Shown here piece by piece: positions 1-6,986 of a DNA stretch of 64,000 nt. Made by a program: the position numbers and the translations under genes. Position 1 is the first letter of the stretch. Each line of letters begins with the position of its first letter. The notes beneath the pieces were generated by a model that saw only the letters and a program-made list of their open reading frames with translations, was not told the DNA's origin and did no database searches. Location: contig NZ_FMTT01000020.1 of NCBI RefSeq assembly GCF_900100345.1, positions 1 to 64,000 on the forward strand, given 5' to 3'. The stretch is from Paenibacillus tianmuensis (GTDB taxonomy: Bacteria; Bacillota; Bacilli; Paenibacillales; NBRC-103111).

Positions 1-161
1 ACCGTTTGAACGCTTCGGTTTAAAATAGGCGCAATCGCTTCCGCCCGGGTACCTTGCAAATATAAATATAGCGCCTGATAACGCTCGTACATGCGGCGAT
101 CTTTTGCTTTTTTCATCGCTTGCTTAACTTCTTCTAATTTTTGTGCGTTTTCCATCTTCAT
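1..161 (-). CDS. IS630-like transposase, N-terminal part (runs off window)
   Basis: Reading leftward from ATG at 161 (or ATG at 155) a frame stays open to the window edge, giving 53 residues that begin MKMENAQKLEEVKQAMKKAK and continue with a basic helix, YQALYLYLQGTRAEAIA and a second helix. This is the style of the helix-turn-helix start of IS630-family transposases. Only the DNA-binding start is visible, so it cannot be said whether the gene is intact. The stretch 162-265 beside it holds no gene and is AT-rich compared with its neighbours, as expected for an insertion-sequence end. Confidence 0.55.
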   Translation of the reverse strand, partial: MKMENAQKLEEVKQAMKKAKDRRMYERYQALYLYLQGTRAEAIAPILNRSVQT

Positions 162-265
162 TCCCTGCCTGTCTGTTCATGTTTCATTACTTATTCGACA
201 AGTAGGTATGAATTTCCTTACCATAGATTTCTAAGGTCTTTAGTTCAACTTATATAGCAAAGAGT

Positions 266-290
266 CCCACGGCTGTAGCCGTGTTGGAGG
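266..290. mobile_element. Possible IS200/IS605-type end hairpin (remnant)
   Basis: A compact inverted repeat CACGGCT-GT-AGCCGTG (268-283), preceded by CC and followed by TTGGAGG, resembles the subterminal hairpin found at the right end of many IS200/IS605-group elements. No tnpA or tnpB lies next to it, so at most it is a remnant. The likeness is from memory of the family pattern; a plain hairpin is the alternative. Confidence 0.3.
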
Positions 291-323
291 CTTAAAAGCA
301 ATGGATGCGATTAAGTAGATGGC

Positions 324-367
324 AAAAAGGCCAAGCCTCTGGTGGTTATCCGTTGGCTTGGCCTTTT
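324..367 (-). terminator. Rho-independent terminator after cvfC-like gene
   Basis: A 13-bp perfect stem (AAAAGGCCAAGCC at 325-337 with GGCTTGGCCTTTT at 355-367) around a 17-nt loop starts six bases past the stop codon of the minus-strand gene ending at 373. The stem-flanking A/T runs would allow it to work in both directions. Confidence 0.85.
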
Positions 368-372
368 GTCGT

Positions 373-1569
373 TCATGCATTTTCATTGCGTCGGGCCATC
401 TGCTGCCAGACCGATCCGACGGCCGCCTGGCCGCCCTCGATGCGCTCCAGCGCCATGCGCACCTGCATTCGCACTTCAAACTCCGGGTCGTCCTGAGCCG
501 CTTGCAGGGCTTGGATCGCTCCTTCGTCGCCTACTTCATAAAGGAAGCGGGCTGCCCGCCAGCGCACCAGCTTGTTGGAATCCTGCAAAGCTCCGACCAT
601 CGCATCCTGTGCTGCGGGGTCCCCGATATCCGACAGCGTGTCCCCCGCGGTCCGGCGGACGGAGGAGGAAGAGTCGCGCAAAGCACGGTACAGGTAGGGA
701 AGCACATGCGGTTCTTTCAAATCCCCCAAATAGACGGTGGCCAAGCGCCGGACCGTCGAACGTTCGTCCTCCAGACCTTTGAGCAGCAGCGGCAGTGTTT
801 CCTCGGAGGGCTTGATCTGCTCCAGTGCCGCATATCGCTGCTTCCAATCGGGGTCCTGCAGCTTTCGCTCAGTTTCTTCATAGCTCAGCGTCGTACGGCC
901 GGAAGCCGCCAGCTCCTTCACATCGCCTTGAGCCGGGCCCTGCTCGGCTTGGGCAATCAGCCGTTCGAGCTGATCGTCGCTGTAGGCGGCGTCCAGCTCC
1001 TGAACCACTTCGTCCAAGACGTCCTGAAGCTCGCCGTAGCGCGTATCCCAATCGTCCAAGGAACGCTCTTTGATCAGGTTCGGCGCGGCTGCCGCCCCGC
1101 GGACGGCGGCGTCGCTAAACCGTTGGGGCAGGGCGGCCCGCCGTTCTTCCGCGCCATTCGTTACCCGAACCTGCAGCGGAATGCCGCGAAAATGCTGCAG
1201 AAGCACCTTGACTTCGCCGAATGTCGCATCGGTTGTTTTCGCCGGGTTGTCCGGGGAAGCGGGCTTTTGTGCGGCTGCTTCTGTCTGGTTTTGCGCTGCG
1301 CTGGACGGCGCGACGCCAATGATGTCCCGAACTTCGGCGAGAATGTGCTGCCAATCGCCCTTGGCTATCCGGTCCAGGGCGATAAAATCCGCCGCGCGGT
1401 ACAAGCTTTTGACGCCATCAATGGCGAGCAGCTGCCGAAGCTGAGGATCTGCCAGTTGGCCAGCTTGCTCGCGGTTGAACGTTTCGCGAACGTCTTTTGG
1501 CAAGGAAGTATCCAAATTGATTTTCATGGTATTCGGGCTAGGCGTTGGTTCGATTGAGAGAATAGGCAT
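373..1569 (-). CDS. cvfC: CvfC/YpgR-like protein: Nfu-N domain plus HEAT repeats
   Basis: Start ATG 1569 (MPILSIEP) is chosen because AGGAGG at 1577-1582 lies 7 bases upstream; an ATG two codons earlier sits too close to it. The 398-aa product has an N-terminal NifU/Nfu-N-type domain (about residues 1-90), a poorly conserved linker with low-complexity Ala/Gln stretches, and HEAT-like helical repeats from about residue 200 to the end (for example VRRLATVYLGDL, VRRTAGDTLSDI, VRWRAARFLYEV). This order matches the conserved virulence factor C family of Firmicutes, whose molecular role is not settled. It follows the DinB-like gene on the same strand after 55 bases and ends at a strong terminator. 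Confidence 0.75.
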   Translation of the reverse strand: MPILSIEPTPSPNTMKINLDTSLPKDVRETFNREQAGQLADPQLRQLLAIDGVKSLYRAADFIALDRIAKGDWQHILAEVRDIIGVAPSSAAQNQTEAAAQKPASPDNPAKTTDATFGEVKVLLQHFRGIPLQVRVTNGAEERRAALPQRFSDAAVRGAAAAPNLIKERSLDDWDTRYGELQDVLDEVVQELDAAYSDDQLERLIAQAEQGPAQGDVKELAASGRTTLSYEETERKLQDPDWKQRYAALEQIKPSEETLPLLLKGLEDERSTVRRLATVYLGDLKEPHVLPYLYRALRDSSSSVRRTAGDTLSDIGDPAAQDAMVGALQDSNKLVRWRAARFLYEVGDEGAIQALQAAQDDPEFEVRMQVRMALERIEGGQAAVGSVWQQMARRNENA

Positions 1570-1624
1570 GGTCATACCTCCTGTCTGCCTGATTGTTCGG
1601 ATTTTGGTTCGTGTGGATCTGGAT

Positions 1625-2146
1625 TTATGGCTGTACCGCGAGATAACATTCTTGGATGACTCGAACGTGGTGAAGCTCGTGCCCCGCGATAATATAGGCC
1701 AAGGCTCGCACGGATGTATTACAATCCGCCGCCGTTCCTTGGCGCAGCCAGGCTTCCGGACGCAAGCCCACAAGCAGGGTCAGTGTCGCCTGCCGGACTG
1801 CTGCAAATTCTGCCAATAGAGAAGTAAGTGGCAAGTCATCGAATTTTGCACCAGAGACATAGAGATGCTCGTCCATGGAAGGGGACGGGGTCTGATCGCC
1901 ACGCGCGATGCACAGCAAGCGGTAGCTTAAGACCCGCTCGGTATCCGTGACGTGGCCGAGTACTTCTTTCAGACTCCATTTGCCTTCGGCATAACGAAAG
2001 AGGGCTTGTTCCTCGGTCAGCGGGTGGAGCAGCTCGGTCGTTGCTTTCAGTTGGATGCGGAGCAGTTCCTGAATATCCCCATCAGGAACCTGTGCAATAT
2101 ACTCTTGATAGTGCGCTCCATATTCTGTAGCTTCTGGTCTGCTCAT
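1625..2146 (-). CDS. DinB-like (DUF664-type) four-helix metal-binding protein
   Basis: 173 aa beginning MSRPEATEYG, with GGAGGAGAG about 12 bases upstream of ATG 2146. Helical throughout, with the signature pieces of DinB/YfiT proteins: KWSLKEVLGHVTDTERV near residue 56 and ALAYIIAGHELHHVRVI near residue 148, giving the histidines expected for a divalent-metal site. DinB-like proteins of Firmicutes are often thiol- or metal-dependent enzymes of unknown substrate, so no reaction is assigned. It is the first gene after the terminator behind the guanylate kinase-like gene and probably shares transcripts with cvfC downstream. Confidence 0.75.
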   Translation of the reverse strand: MSRPEATEYGAHYQEYIAQVPDGDIQELLRIQLKATTELLHPLTEEQALFRYAEGKWSLKEVLGHVTDTERVLSYRLLCIARGDQTPSPSMDEHLYVSGAKFDDLPLTSLLAEFAAVRQATLTLLVGLRPEAWLRQGTAADCNTSVRALAYIIAGHELHHVRVIQECYLAVQP

Positions 2147-2174
2147 CGTTCGGCTTCTCTCCTCCGGGTTGAAT

Positions 2175-2210
2175 AAAAAGGACCGACGCTCTCGAAAGAG
2201 CAGGCCGGTC
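2175..2210 (-). terminator. Terminator after guanylate kinase-like gene
   Basis: Read on the minus strand, GACCGGCC...GAGAGCGTCGGTC folds into a hairpin (2181-2210) followed by CTTTTTATTC. It separates the gene ending at 2240 from the DinB-like gene starting at 2146. Confidence 0.7.
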
Positions 2211-2239
2211 TCTTGTCTGCATTAGCTTGGGTGTAAATC

Positions 2240-2830
2240 TTAATCCAGATCAAGCAAATTGCGGTGAAGGTAGTTGTCGTCCAACGCTTTGGTGAGATCA
2301 AAGACGGTATGAGCCAGATCCAAATTTTCGAACGTGTGCTCACAGGAGTCTTTATACGCCATTTCTTCCTCGTAATGCGACATATAGCGGTCGATGAGCT
2401 CGGGCGAATCCCCGCGCTCCACCTCGCGGCGCTTGACCGTTTCCCGATCGGCGTAGATGAAGATTCGCACAACTCGATCGCTGTACAGGGACTTCAGGGT
2501 CTCCGCGCCTTGACGGTTTAAGATCAAGTAGACAGCCCCGTGCTTTTGGACCATGTCGGCGACGTCGGATTCTTTGACCCCGTACCGGTTCCCATCCAAT
2601 TCGATCACTTCGATGAACTTCCGGTTTGCTTCGGCTTCCTCAAATTGCTTCCGAGTGACGAAATGGTAGTCTTGCCCGTCTACCTCCGAAGAGCGGGGAG
2701 GGCGGGTCGTGTACGAAATTACCTGTTTGATGCCGAGCGTACTGCCGGACATCTGAGCGACGGTTCGGCGACCGGCTCCATTCGGACCCGTGAATACAAA
2801 AATGAGTTCCTTTTCTTTCAGTTCGTACAT
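2240..2830 (-). CDS. Guanylate kinase-like protein with altered P-loop
   Basis: 196 aa, ATG 2830 preceded by AAGGAGGG. The guanylate kinase fold is recognisable: nucleotide-binding loop GPNGAGRRT near residue 15, GMP-site region SYTTRPPRSSEVDGQDYHFV, ELDGNRYGV, and a lid-like part DRETVKRREVERGD. In ordinary Gmk the loop reads GPSGxGKxT; here the phosphate-binding lysine position is Arg. It is therefore probably a paralogue beside a canonical gmk elsewhere in the genome, and activity is uncertain. It is followed by its own terminator. Confidence 0.75.
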   Translation of the reverse strand: MYELKEKELIFVFTGPNGAGRRTVAQMSGSTLGIKQVISYTTRPPRSSEVDGQDYHFVTRKQFEEAEANRKFIEVIELDGNRYGVKESDVADMVQKHGAVYLILNRQGAETLKSLYSDRVVRIFIYADRETVKRREVERGDSPELIDRYMSHYEEEMAYKDSCEHTFENLDLAHTVFDLTKALDDNYLHRNLLDLD

Positions 2831-2930
2831 AGAAACCCTCCTTCATTTGGGAAGCGCAGTTCCTTACCGAGTGCCTAGCCTTTATTTTACATGGTTTCTC
2901 AGAGGAGGTAAAGATGCTTTTGAAAGCGTT

Positions 2931-4799
2931 TCAGCGATTCCGCTGCCTGCCGTCTCCGCTGCCACGTCGCCCGCGAGCAGCACCCGCGTTCGCGTCCGCG
3001 CCGTCACGCCGCCCGCGAGCAGCGCCCGCATTCGCGTCCGTGCCGCCCCGGCGCCCGCGAGCAGCGCCAGCTCCCGCGCCGTCACGCCGTCCGCGAGCAG
3101 CGCCCGCCGCTGCGTCCGCGCCGCCACGTCGCCCGCGCGCTGCGCCAGCTCCCGCGTCCGCGCCGCTCCGCCGCCCGCGCGCAGCACTCGCGCTCGCATC
3201 CGCGCCGCCACGTCGTCCGCGCGCTGCGCCAGCTCCCGCGTCCGCGCCGCTCCGCCGCCCGCGCGCAGCACTCGCGCTCGCATCCGCGCCGCCACGTCGT
3301 CCGCGCGCTGCGCCAGCTCCCGCGTCCGCGCCGCCACGTCGCCTGCCCGCTGCGCCAGCTCCCGCGTCCGCGTCGCCACGTCGCCCTCGAGCAGCGCCAG
3401 CTCCCGCGTCCGCGCCGCTCCGCCGCCCGCGCGCAGCACCCGCGCTCGCATCCGCGCCGCCACGTCGCCCGCGCGCAGCACCCGCGCTCGCGTCCGCGCC
3501 GCTCCGCCGCCCGCGCGCAGCACCCGCGCTCGCATCCGCGCCGCCACGTCGCCCTCGAGCAGCACCCGCGTTCGCGTCCGCGCCGCCACGTCGCCCTCGA
3601 GCAGCACCCGCGTTCGCGTCCGCGCCGCCACGTCGCCCGCGCGCCGCGCCAGCTCCCGCGTCCGCATCGCCACGCTCTGCCGCAGCTTTGCCTGGCTGCT
3701 TCGCGATCGTCGCCTTAATGCCCCGCTCGATCTGCTCCAAGTACATGGCATCCCGCGTCGTGGCGAACGTAATCGCTTTTCCCGTCTGGCCCGCGCGTCC
3801 CGTCCGCCCGATGCGGTGAATGTAGCTTTCGGCATCATGCGGAATGTCGTAGTTGAACACGTGCGTGATGCCTTCGACGTCGAGCCCACGCGCCGCAATA
3901 TCGGTTGCTACAAGCAGCTGGATTTTGGCCTCGCGAAATCGCTTCATGACCTGCTCGCGCTTCGCCTGTGTCAAGTCTCCGTGCAGTTCGTCGCACGAAT
4001 ACCCGCGTTCCGCCAGCTCGTTCATCAGCTTGCTCGCTCTAAGCTTCGTACGGCAAAAGATCATCGCCAAATACGGATTTTCTTCGTCGATCAATTTACA
4101 GAGTGCTTCCAGCTTTCCGCGGTCGGTGGTCTGAATCACGACCTGCTCGATTTCGTCCAGCGTCACGCGTTTCGATTTCACTTCGATCTCAACCGGCTGC
4201 CGCATGTACTCTTTGGCCAGCTGACGGATGCGCGGAGGCATCGTAGCCGAGAACAGCAGCGTCTGCCTGCGGCTCGGAGTTACCGAAATAATTTCCACGA
4301 CCTCCGGCAAAAAGCCCATGTGCAGCATTTGATCCGCTTCGTCCAGAACGAGAACGGACAGCTTATGAAGCTGCACCGTTTCCCGGCGTAGATGATCGAG
4401 GAGCCGTCCGGGCGTCGCTACAATGATATGTATATTTCCTTCCAGCTTGCGGATCTGACGCTCGACATCTTGACCTCCGTAGGCCGATAGCACGCGCAAG
4501 CCTTTGAGCGGAGCCCAGCGCTTGATTTCTTCCGTAATTTGAATGGCAAGCTCACGGGTCGGGGTAACGATCAGCGCCTGCACGTTAGGGTTATCAGGAT
4601 TGACGTTTTCCAGGATCGGCAGCGCAAAAGCCAACGTTTTGCCCGTTCCTGTCTGCGCTTGAGCGATGATGTCGTGCCCGGCAAGAGCAACCGGGATCGC
4701 CTCGCGTTGGATCGGCGTCGGCTCGTCGTATCCATGTTTTTGCATGGCCTCGGCCAAGTCGCTCCCGATCCCGAGCAGGGCAAAATTATTTTTCTTCAT
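2931..4799 (-). CDS. DEAD-box RNA helicase with long Arg/Gly/Ala repeat tail
   Basis: 622 aa from ATG 4799 (AGGGAGATAATATA upstream). Residues 1-370 are a full DEAD-box core: Q motif ([10 protein letters not shown]), [28 protein letters not shown], then the second RecA domain with ARGLDVEGI and [10 protein letters not shown]. This matches CshA/DeaD-type cold-shock and ribosome or mRNA-decay helicases that unwind RNA with ATP. Residues 377-612 are 17 units of a 14-residue repeat ([14 protein letters not shown] type), a basic, disordered, RGG-like tail that probably binds RNA; usual CshA tails are far shorter and not so regular. No strong terminator was seen at the 3' end. Confidence 0.9.
   Translation of the reverse strand: MKKNNFALLGIGSDLAEAMQKHGYDEPTPIQREAIPVALAGHDIIAQAQTGTGKTLAFALPILENVNPDNPNVQALIVTPTRELAIQITEEIKRWAPLKGLRVLSAYGGQDVERQIRKLEGNIHIIVATPGRLLDHLRRETVQLHKLSVLVLDEADQMLHMGFLPEVVEIISVTPSRRQTLLFSATMPPRIRQLAKEYMRQPVEIEVKSKRVTLDEIEQVVIQTTDRGKLEALCKLIDEENPYLAMIFCRTKLRASKLMNELAERGYSCDELHGDLTQAKREQVMKRFREAKIQLLVATDIAARGLDVEGITHVFNYDIPHDAESYIHRIGRTGRAGQTGKAITFATTRDAMYLEQIERGIKATIAKQPGKAAAERGDADAGAGAARGRRGGADANAGAARGRRGGADANAGAARGRRGGADASAGAARGRRSGADASAGAARGRRGGADASAGAARGRRSGADAGAGAARGRRGDADAGAGAAGRRRGGADAGAGAARGRRGGADASASAARGRRSGADAGAGAARGRRGGADASASAARGRRSGADAGAGAARGRRGGADAAAGAARGRRDGAGAGAARGRRGGTDANAGAARGRRDGADANAGAARGRRGSGDGRQRNR
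2964..3671. repeat. 42-bp tandem coding repeat, about 17 units
   Basis: The 3' part of the helicase gene is a tandem array of 42-bp units (16 full units and one of 36 bp), each encoding [14 protein letters not shown] with variation at the first residues (GG, SG, GD, DG) and at position 6 (N, S, G, A). Two neighbouring unit pairs (about 3124-3207 and 3208-3291) are nearly identical over 84 bp, a sign of recent duplication. The array is very GC-rich and, because the period is a multiple of three, keeps several frames open on both strands. Confidence 0.95.
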
Positions 4800-4879
4800 T
4801 ATATTATCTCCCTGTAATTCGAATTATTCTTCTAAGAGAACCTTCAATTATAAATGCAATTCTACAGGAACCGGCGGCA

Positions 4880-4916
4880 AAAAGAAACTGCACGGGGCTA
4901 AAAAGGCCGGGTGCAG
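4880..4916 (-). terminator. Possible terminator after spore lipoprotein gene
   Basis: On the minus strand CTGCAC (4911-4916) pairs with GTGCAG (4888-4893), followed directly by TTTCTTTTT. The stem is only six pairs with a 17-base loop that can form a few inner pairs (GGCC/GGCT region), so it is a moderate candidate. Confidence 0.45.
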
Positions 4917-4940
4917 CATGCTTTCCGCGGGAGTTAAGCC

Positions 4941-5654
4941 TCAATACTCCCGGCCGTTCCCTTCCGCTTGATTCGGAACCGTAACGTCCGTTCCGAACGT
5001 CCGTTCCATCATTTCCGCGAATTGGGGGTGGTACGGTTCCAGACTTCTTCCGCTCCAGCTGTCCTGCGCCATCCGGTTGAACGCGTTGACGACGATGCGG
5101 TTCGCCGAAATATAGACGTCATGTACCGTCGGCTGATTCAGGCGAATTTTTTCTGCGATCTTCTGTTTGAACAAATGCGACAAATGCTCGTGGTGCATTT
5201 CCGTCTCCGCGCCGCTGCTGCCGCTGATCAACTGGTCGGGCGGGGCATAGTCGCTTTGATCTCCGTACGTGCTGTACAGCCCTTTGACCAATCCGTAGCT
5301 GTTGGTTTCCCTCCCGGCGACGTCGCCTCCCCGCGTCCCGCTGGCGGTACTGTCGATCGTGATGGCGACGTAGGCGGTATTATCGCCCATCATAACGATC
5401 GCGCTGCTGACTCCGTCCATAGCAGTCACCTGATCGGACAAATGCTGATTCATTTCCAGTTTGGTTACTTTGTGGGAAACGGGGGCATACTGCTGCTGAG
5501 TTTGATAAGCGCGCGACGTGTCCTGCCTCGGCATATCCCGCTTGCTGCCGTAATTGTTTGCGCTGTTGTAGTCGTACCATGAAAAGCAGCCGGTCATCGT
5601 CATGGCGAGGCTCAAGACGGCCGCCGGTCCGATCCATCGGAAATAACGCATCAT
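4941..5654 (-). CDS. YhcN/YlaJ-family sporulation lipoprotein
   Basis: 237 aa from ATG 5654 (AAAGGAGGGCAATT upstream). The N-terminus is a lipoprotein signal ending in MTMTGC (Cys23 acylated). A polar Gln/Ser/Tyr-rich linker follows, then the YhcN/YlaJ domain: LEMNQHLSDQVTAMDGVSSA, TAYVAITID, and a C-terminal half with KQKIAEKIR and VYISANRIVVNAF. Family members are spore-associated lipoproteins of the inner membrane made in the forespore and linked with germination or outgrowth. The gene stands alone, diverging from the oxidase operon. Confidence 0.85.
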   Translation of the reverse strand: MMRYFRWIGPAAVLSLAMTMTGCFSWYDYNSANNYGSKRDMPRQDTSRAYQTQQQYAPVSHKVTKLEMNQHLSDQVTAMDGVSSAIVMMGDNTAYVAITIDSTASGTRGGDVAGRETNSYGLVKGLYSTYGDQSDYAPPDQLISGSSGAETEMHHEHLSHLFKQKIAEKIRLNQPTVHDVYISANRIVVNAFNRMAQDSWSGRSLEPYHPQFAEMMERTFGTDVTVPNQAEGNGREY

Positions 5655-5815
5655 AATTGCCCTCCTTTGAAAATCTCCTTCTTAGGATTGATTATCGGGG
5701 ACGATTTATGCGCAGGAAAGCGAGGTCCAAATGATGCATAAAAAAACCGCTATATGGAAATAACCAAGTAGAGGCGAAAACGCTTAACCCCAGCAAATTC
5801 GAGAGTTCCGAACAA

Positions 5816-5824
5816 TTTGTGAAC
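5816..5824 (+). promoter_or_regulatory. Possible ResD-type site upstream of ctaC
   Basis: TTTGTGAAC lies just upstream of the -35 box of the ctaC promoter and resembles the TTTGTGAAT motif of the redox regulator ResD, which controls respiratory genes in Bacillus. A 9-bp match can occur by chance. Confidence 0.25.
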
Positions 5825-5837
5825 TTCTTCAGATTCA

Positions 5838-5866
5838 TTGACAAAAAACAGGTCCGAATTTATAGT
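5838..5866 (+). promoter_or_regulatory. Sigma-A promoter of the cta operon
   Basis: TTGACA (5838-5843), 17-bp spacer, TATAGT (5861-5866). It lies about 80 bases ahead of the ctaC start. The intergenic region 5655-5948 otherwise holds a second copy of TTCATTGACAA near 5882 and no gene. Confidence 0.75.
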
Positions 5867-5948
5867 TAATATGGTGATTAGGTTCATTGACAAGTTATGA
5901 CCTATTTTGATCGAAAAATATTTGCTTTATAAGGTGGGATTGATTAAG

Positions 5949-6956
5949 ATGATTCGATGGCAAAATCTGTGGCGATTCACCCCTCTTTTTGGGTTGATGA
6001 TGTTGCTGTTAACGGGGTGTGGAGACCAGACGATTTCCGCCTTAAAGCCAAGGGGTCCGGTGGCCAGAGATCAGCTCTTCCTGATGAAGCTAAGCTTCGG
6101 GATCATGCTTCTGGTTGTCGTGGTCGTTTTTGTCCTTTATTTGTATGTCTTGGTCCGCTTCAGAAAGAAAAAAGGCGATAAAGACATCATTCCGAAACAG
6201 GTGGAAGGCAGCCATACACTGGAGATTATTTGGACGGTTATTCCGATCATTTTGCTCCTCATTTTGGCCGTTCCTACCGTACAGTACACCTTTAAGCTTT
6301 TGGAAGACCACAGAGACAACAAAGAAGCGCTGCACGTTAAAGTGACGGCTCACGCCTTCTGGTGGCAATTCGAATATCCGGAGTTGGGGATCGCAACAGC
6401 TCAAGACTTAGTCATTCCAACAAACAAAAAGATCGCCTTTGAATTAACCGCTTCCGATGTGAAGCACTCCTTCTGGGTTCCGTCGCTTGGCGGTAAGATG
6501 GACACGAACCCGGGCATGACCAACGTGTACTACTTACAAGCAGACGAAGTGGACGTCTTCAAAGGGAAGTGCGCGGAGCTTTGCGGCGCCTCTCACTCCT
6601 TGATGGACTTTAAAGTGAAATCGATGGAACAAGCCGATTTCGATCAATGGGTCGCCAAAATGAAAACGCCTACGGCCATTCCGGCCGATGCGAAGAAAGG
6701 CGAGCAGATCTTCAAAGACAACTGTTTGTCCTGTCACGCGGTTAACACGCAGGGACTCGGTGCAGGTCCCAACTTGAACGGCTTTGCTTCCCGTGAGCTC
6801 GTTGCTGGTATTTTGCCGCACAACGAACAAAGTTTGAAGGAGTGGATCTCCGATCCTCAATCGGTGAAACCGGGCAATAAGATGCCTACTGTCGGATTGA
6901 AGGATGACGAAATCAGTGAAGTAATCAAATACTTGTATTCGTTGAAGTTAAAGTAA
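5949..6956 (+). CDS. ctaC: Cytochrome caa3 oxidase subunit II with fused cytochrome c
   Basis: 335 aa from ATG 5949 with AAGGTGGG upstream; an in-frame TTG at 5907 has no ribosome site. Lipoprotein signal MLLLTGC (Cys24), two membrane helices (about 45-68 and 88-112), then the CuA domain with CAELCGASHSLMDFKV and the upstream His of DVKHSFWVPS. The C-terminal cytochrome c domain carries CLSCH (heme c) and a Met in GNKMPTVG. The fused heme domain marks a caa3-type oxidase, in which electrons enter from cytochrome c and pass to CuA. First gene of ctaCDEF. Confidence 0.95.
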   Translation: MIRWQNLWRFTPLFGLMMLLLTGCGDQTISALKPRGPVARDQLFLMKLSFGIMLLVVVVVFVLYLYVLVRFRKKKGDKDIIPKQVEGSHTLEIIWTVIPIILLLILAVPTVQYTFKLLEDHRDNKEALHVKVTAHAFWWQFEYPELGIATAQDLVIPTNKKIAFELTASDVKHSFWVPSLGGKMDTNPGMTNVYYLQADEVDVFKGKCAELCGASHSLMDFKVKSMEQADFDQWVAKMKTPTAIPADAKKGEQIFKDNCLSCHAVNTQGLGAGPNLNGFASRELVAGILPHNEQSLKEWISDPQSVKPGNKMPTVGLKDDEISEVIKYLYSLKLK

Positions 6957-6986
6957 CGAGCATCGCGGAAAAAGGAGGTTTATACG

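Noticed and set aside
319-1557. A 412-codon frame on the plus strand opposite the cvfC-like gene
   Set aside because: No ribosome site or motif; it is the shadow of a gene with clear HEAT repeats.
2964-3671. CRISPR-like array
   Set aside because: Units are contiguous 42-bp coding repeats with no unique spacers and no cas genes nearby.
2790-4391. A 533-codon frame on the plus strand and other long frames through the helicase repeat
   Set aside because: They arise because the 42-bp repeat is a multiple of three and GC-rich; the minus-strand frame has the full helicase motifs, the others only low-complexity Arg/Pro/Ala.
5751-5790. cre-like sequence (GAAAACGCTTAAC) upstream of ctaC
   Set aside because: Only the core matches the CcpA consensus; several outer positions fail, so it was not listed as a site.
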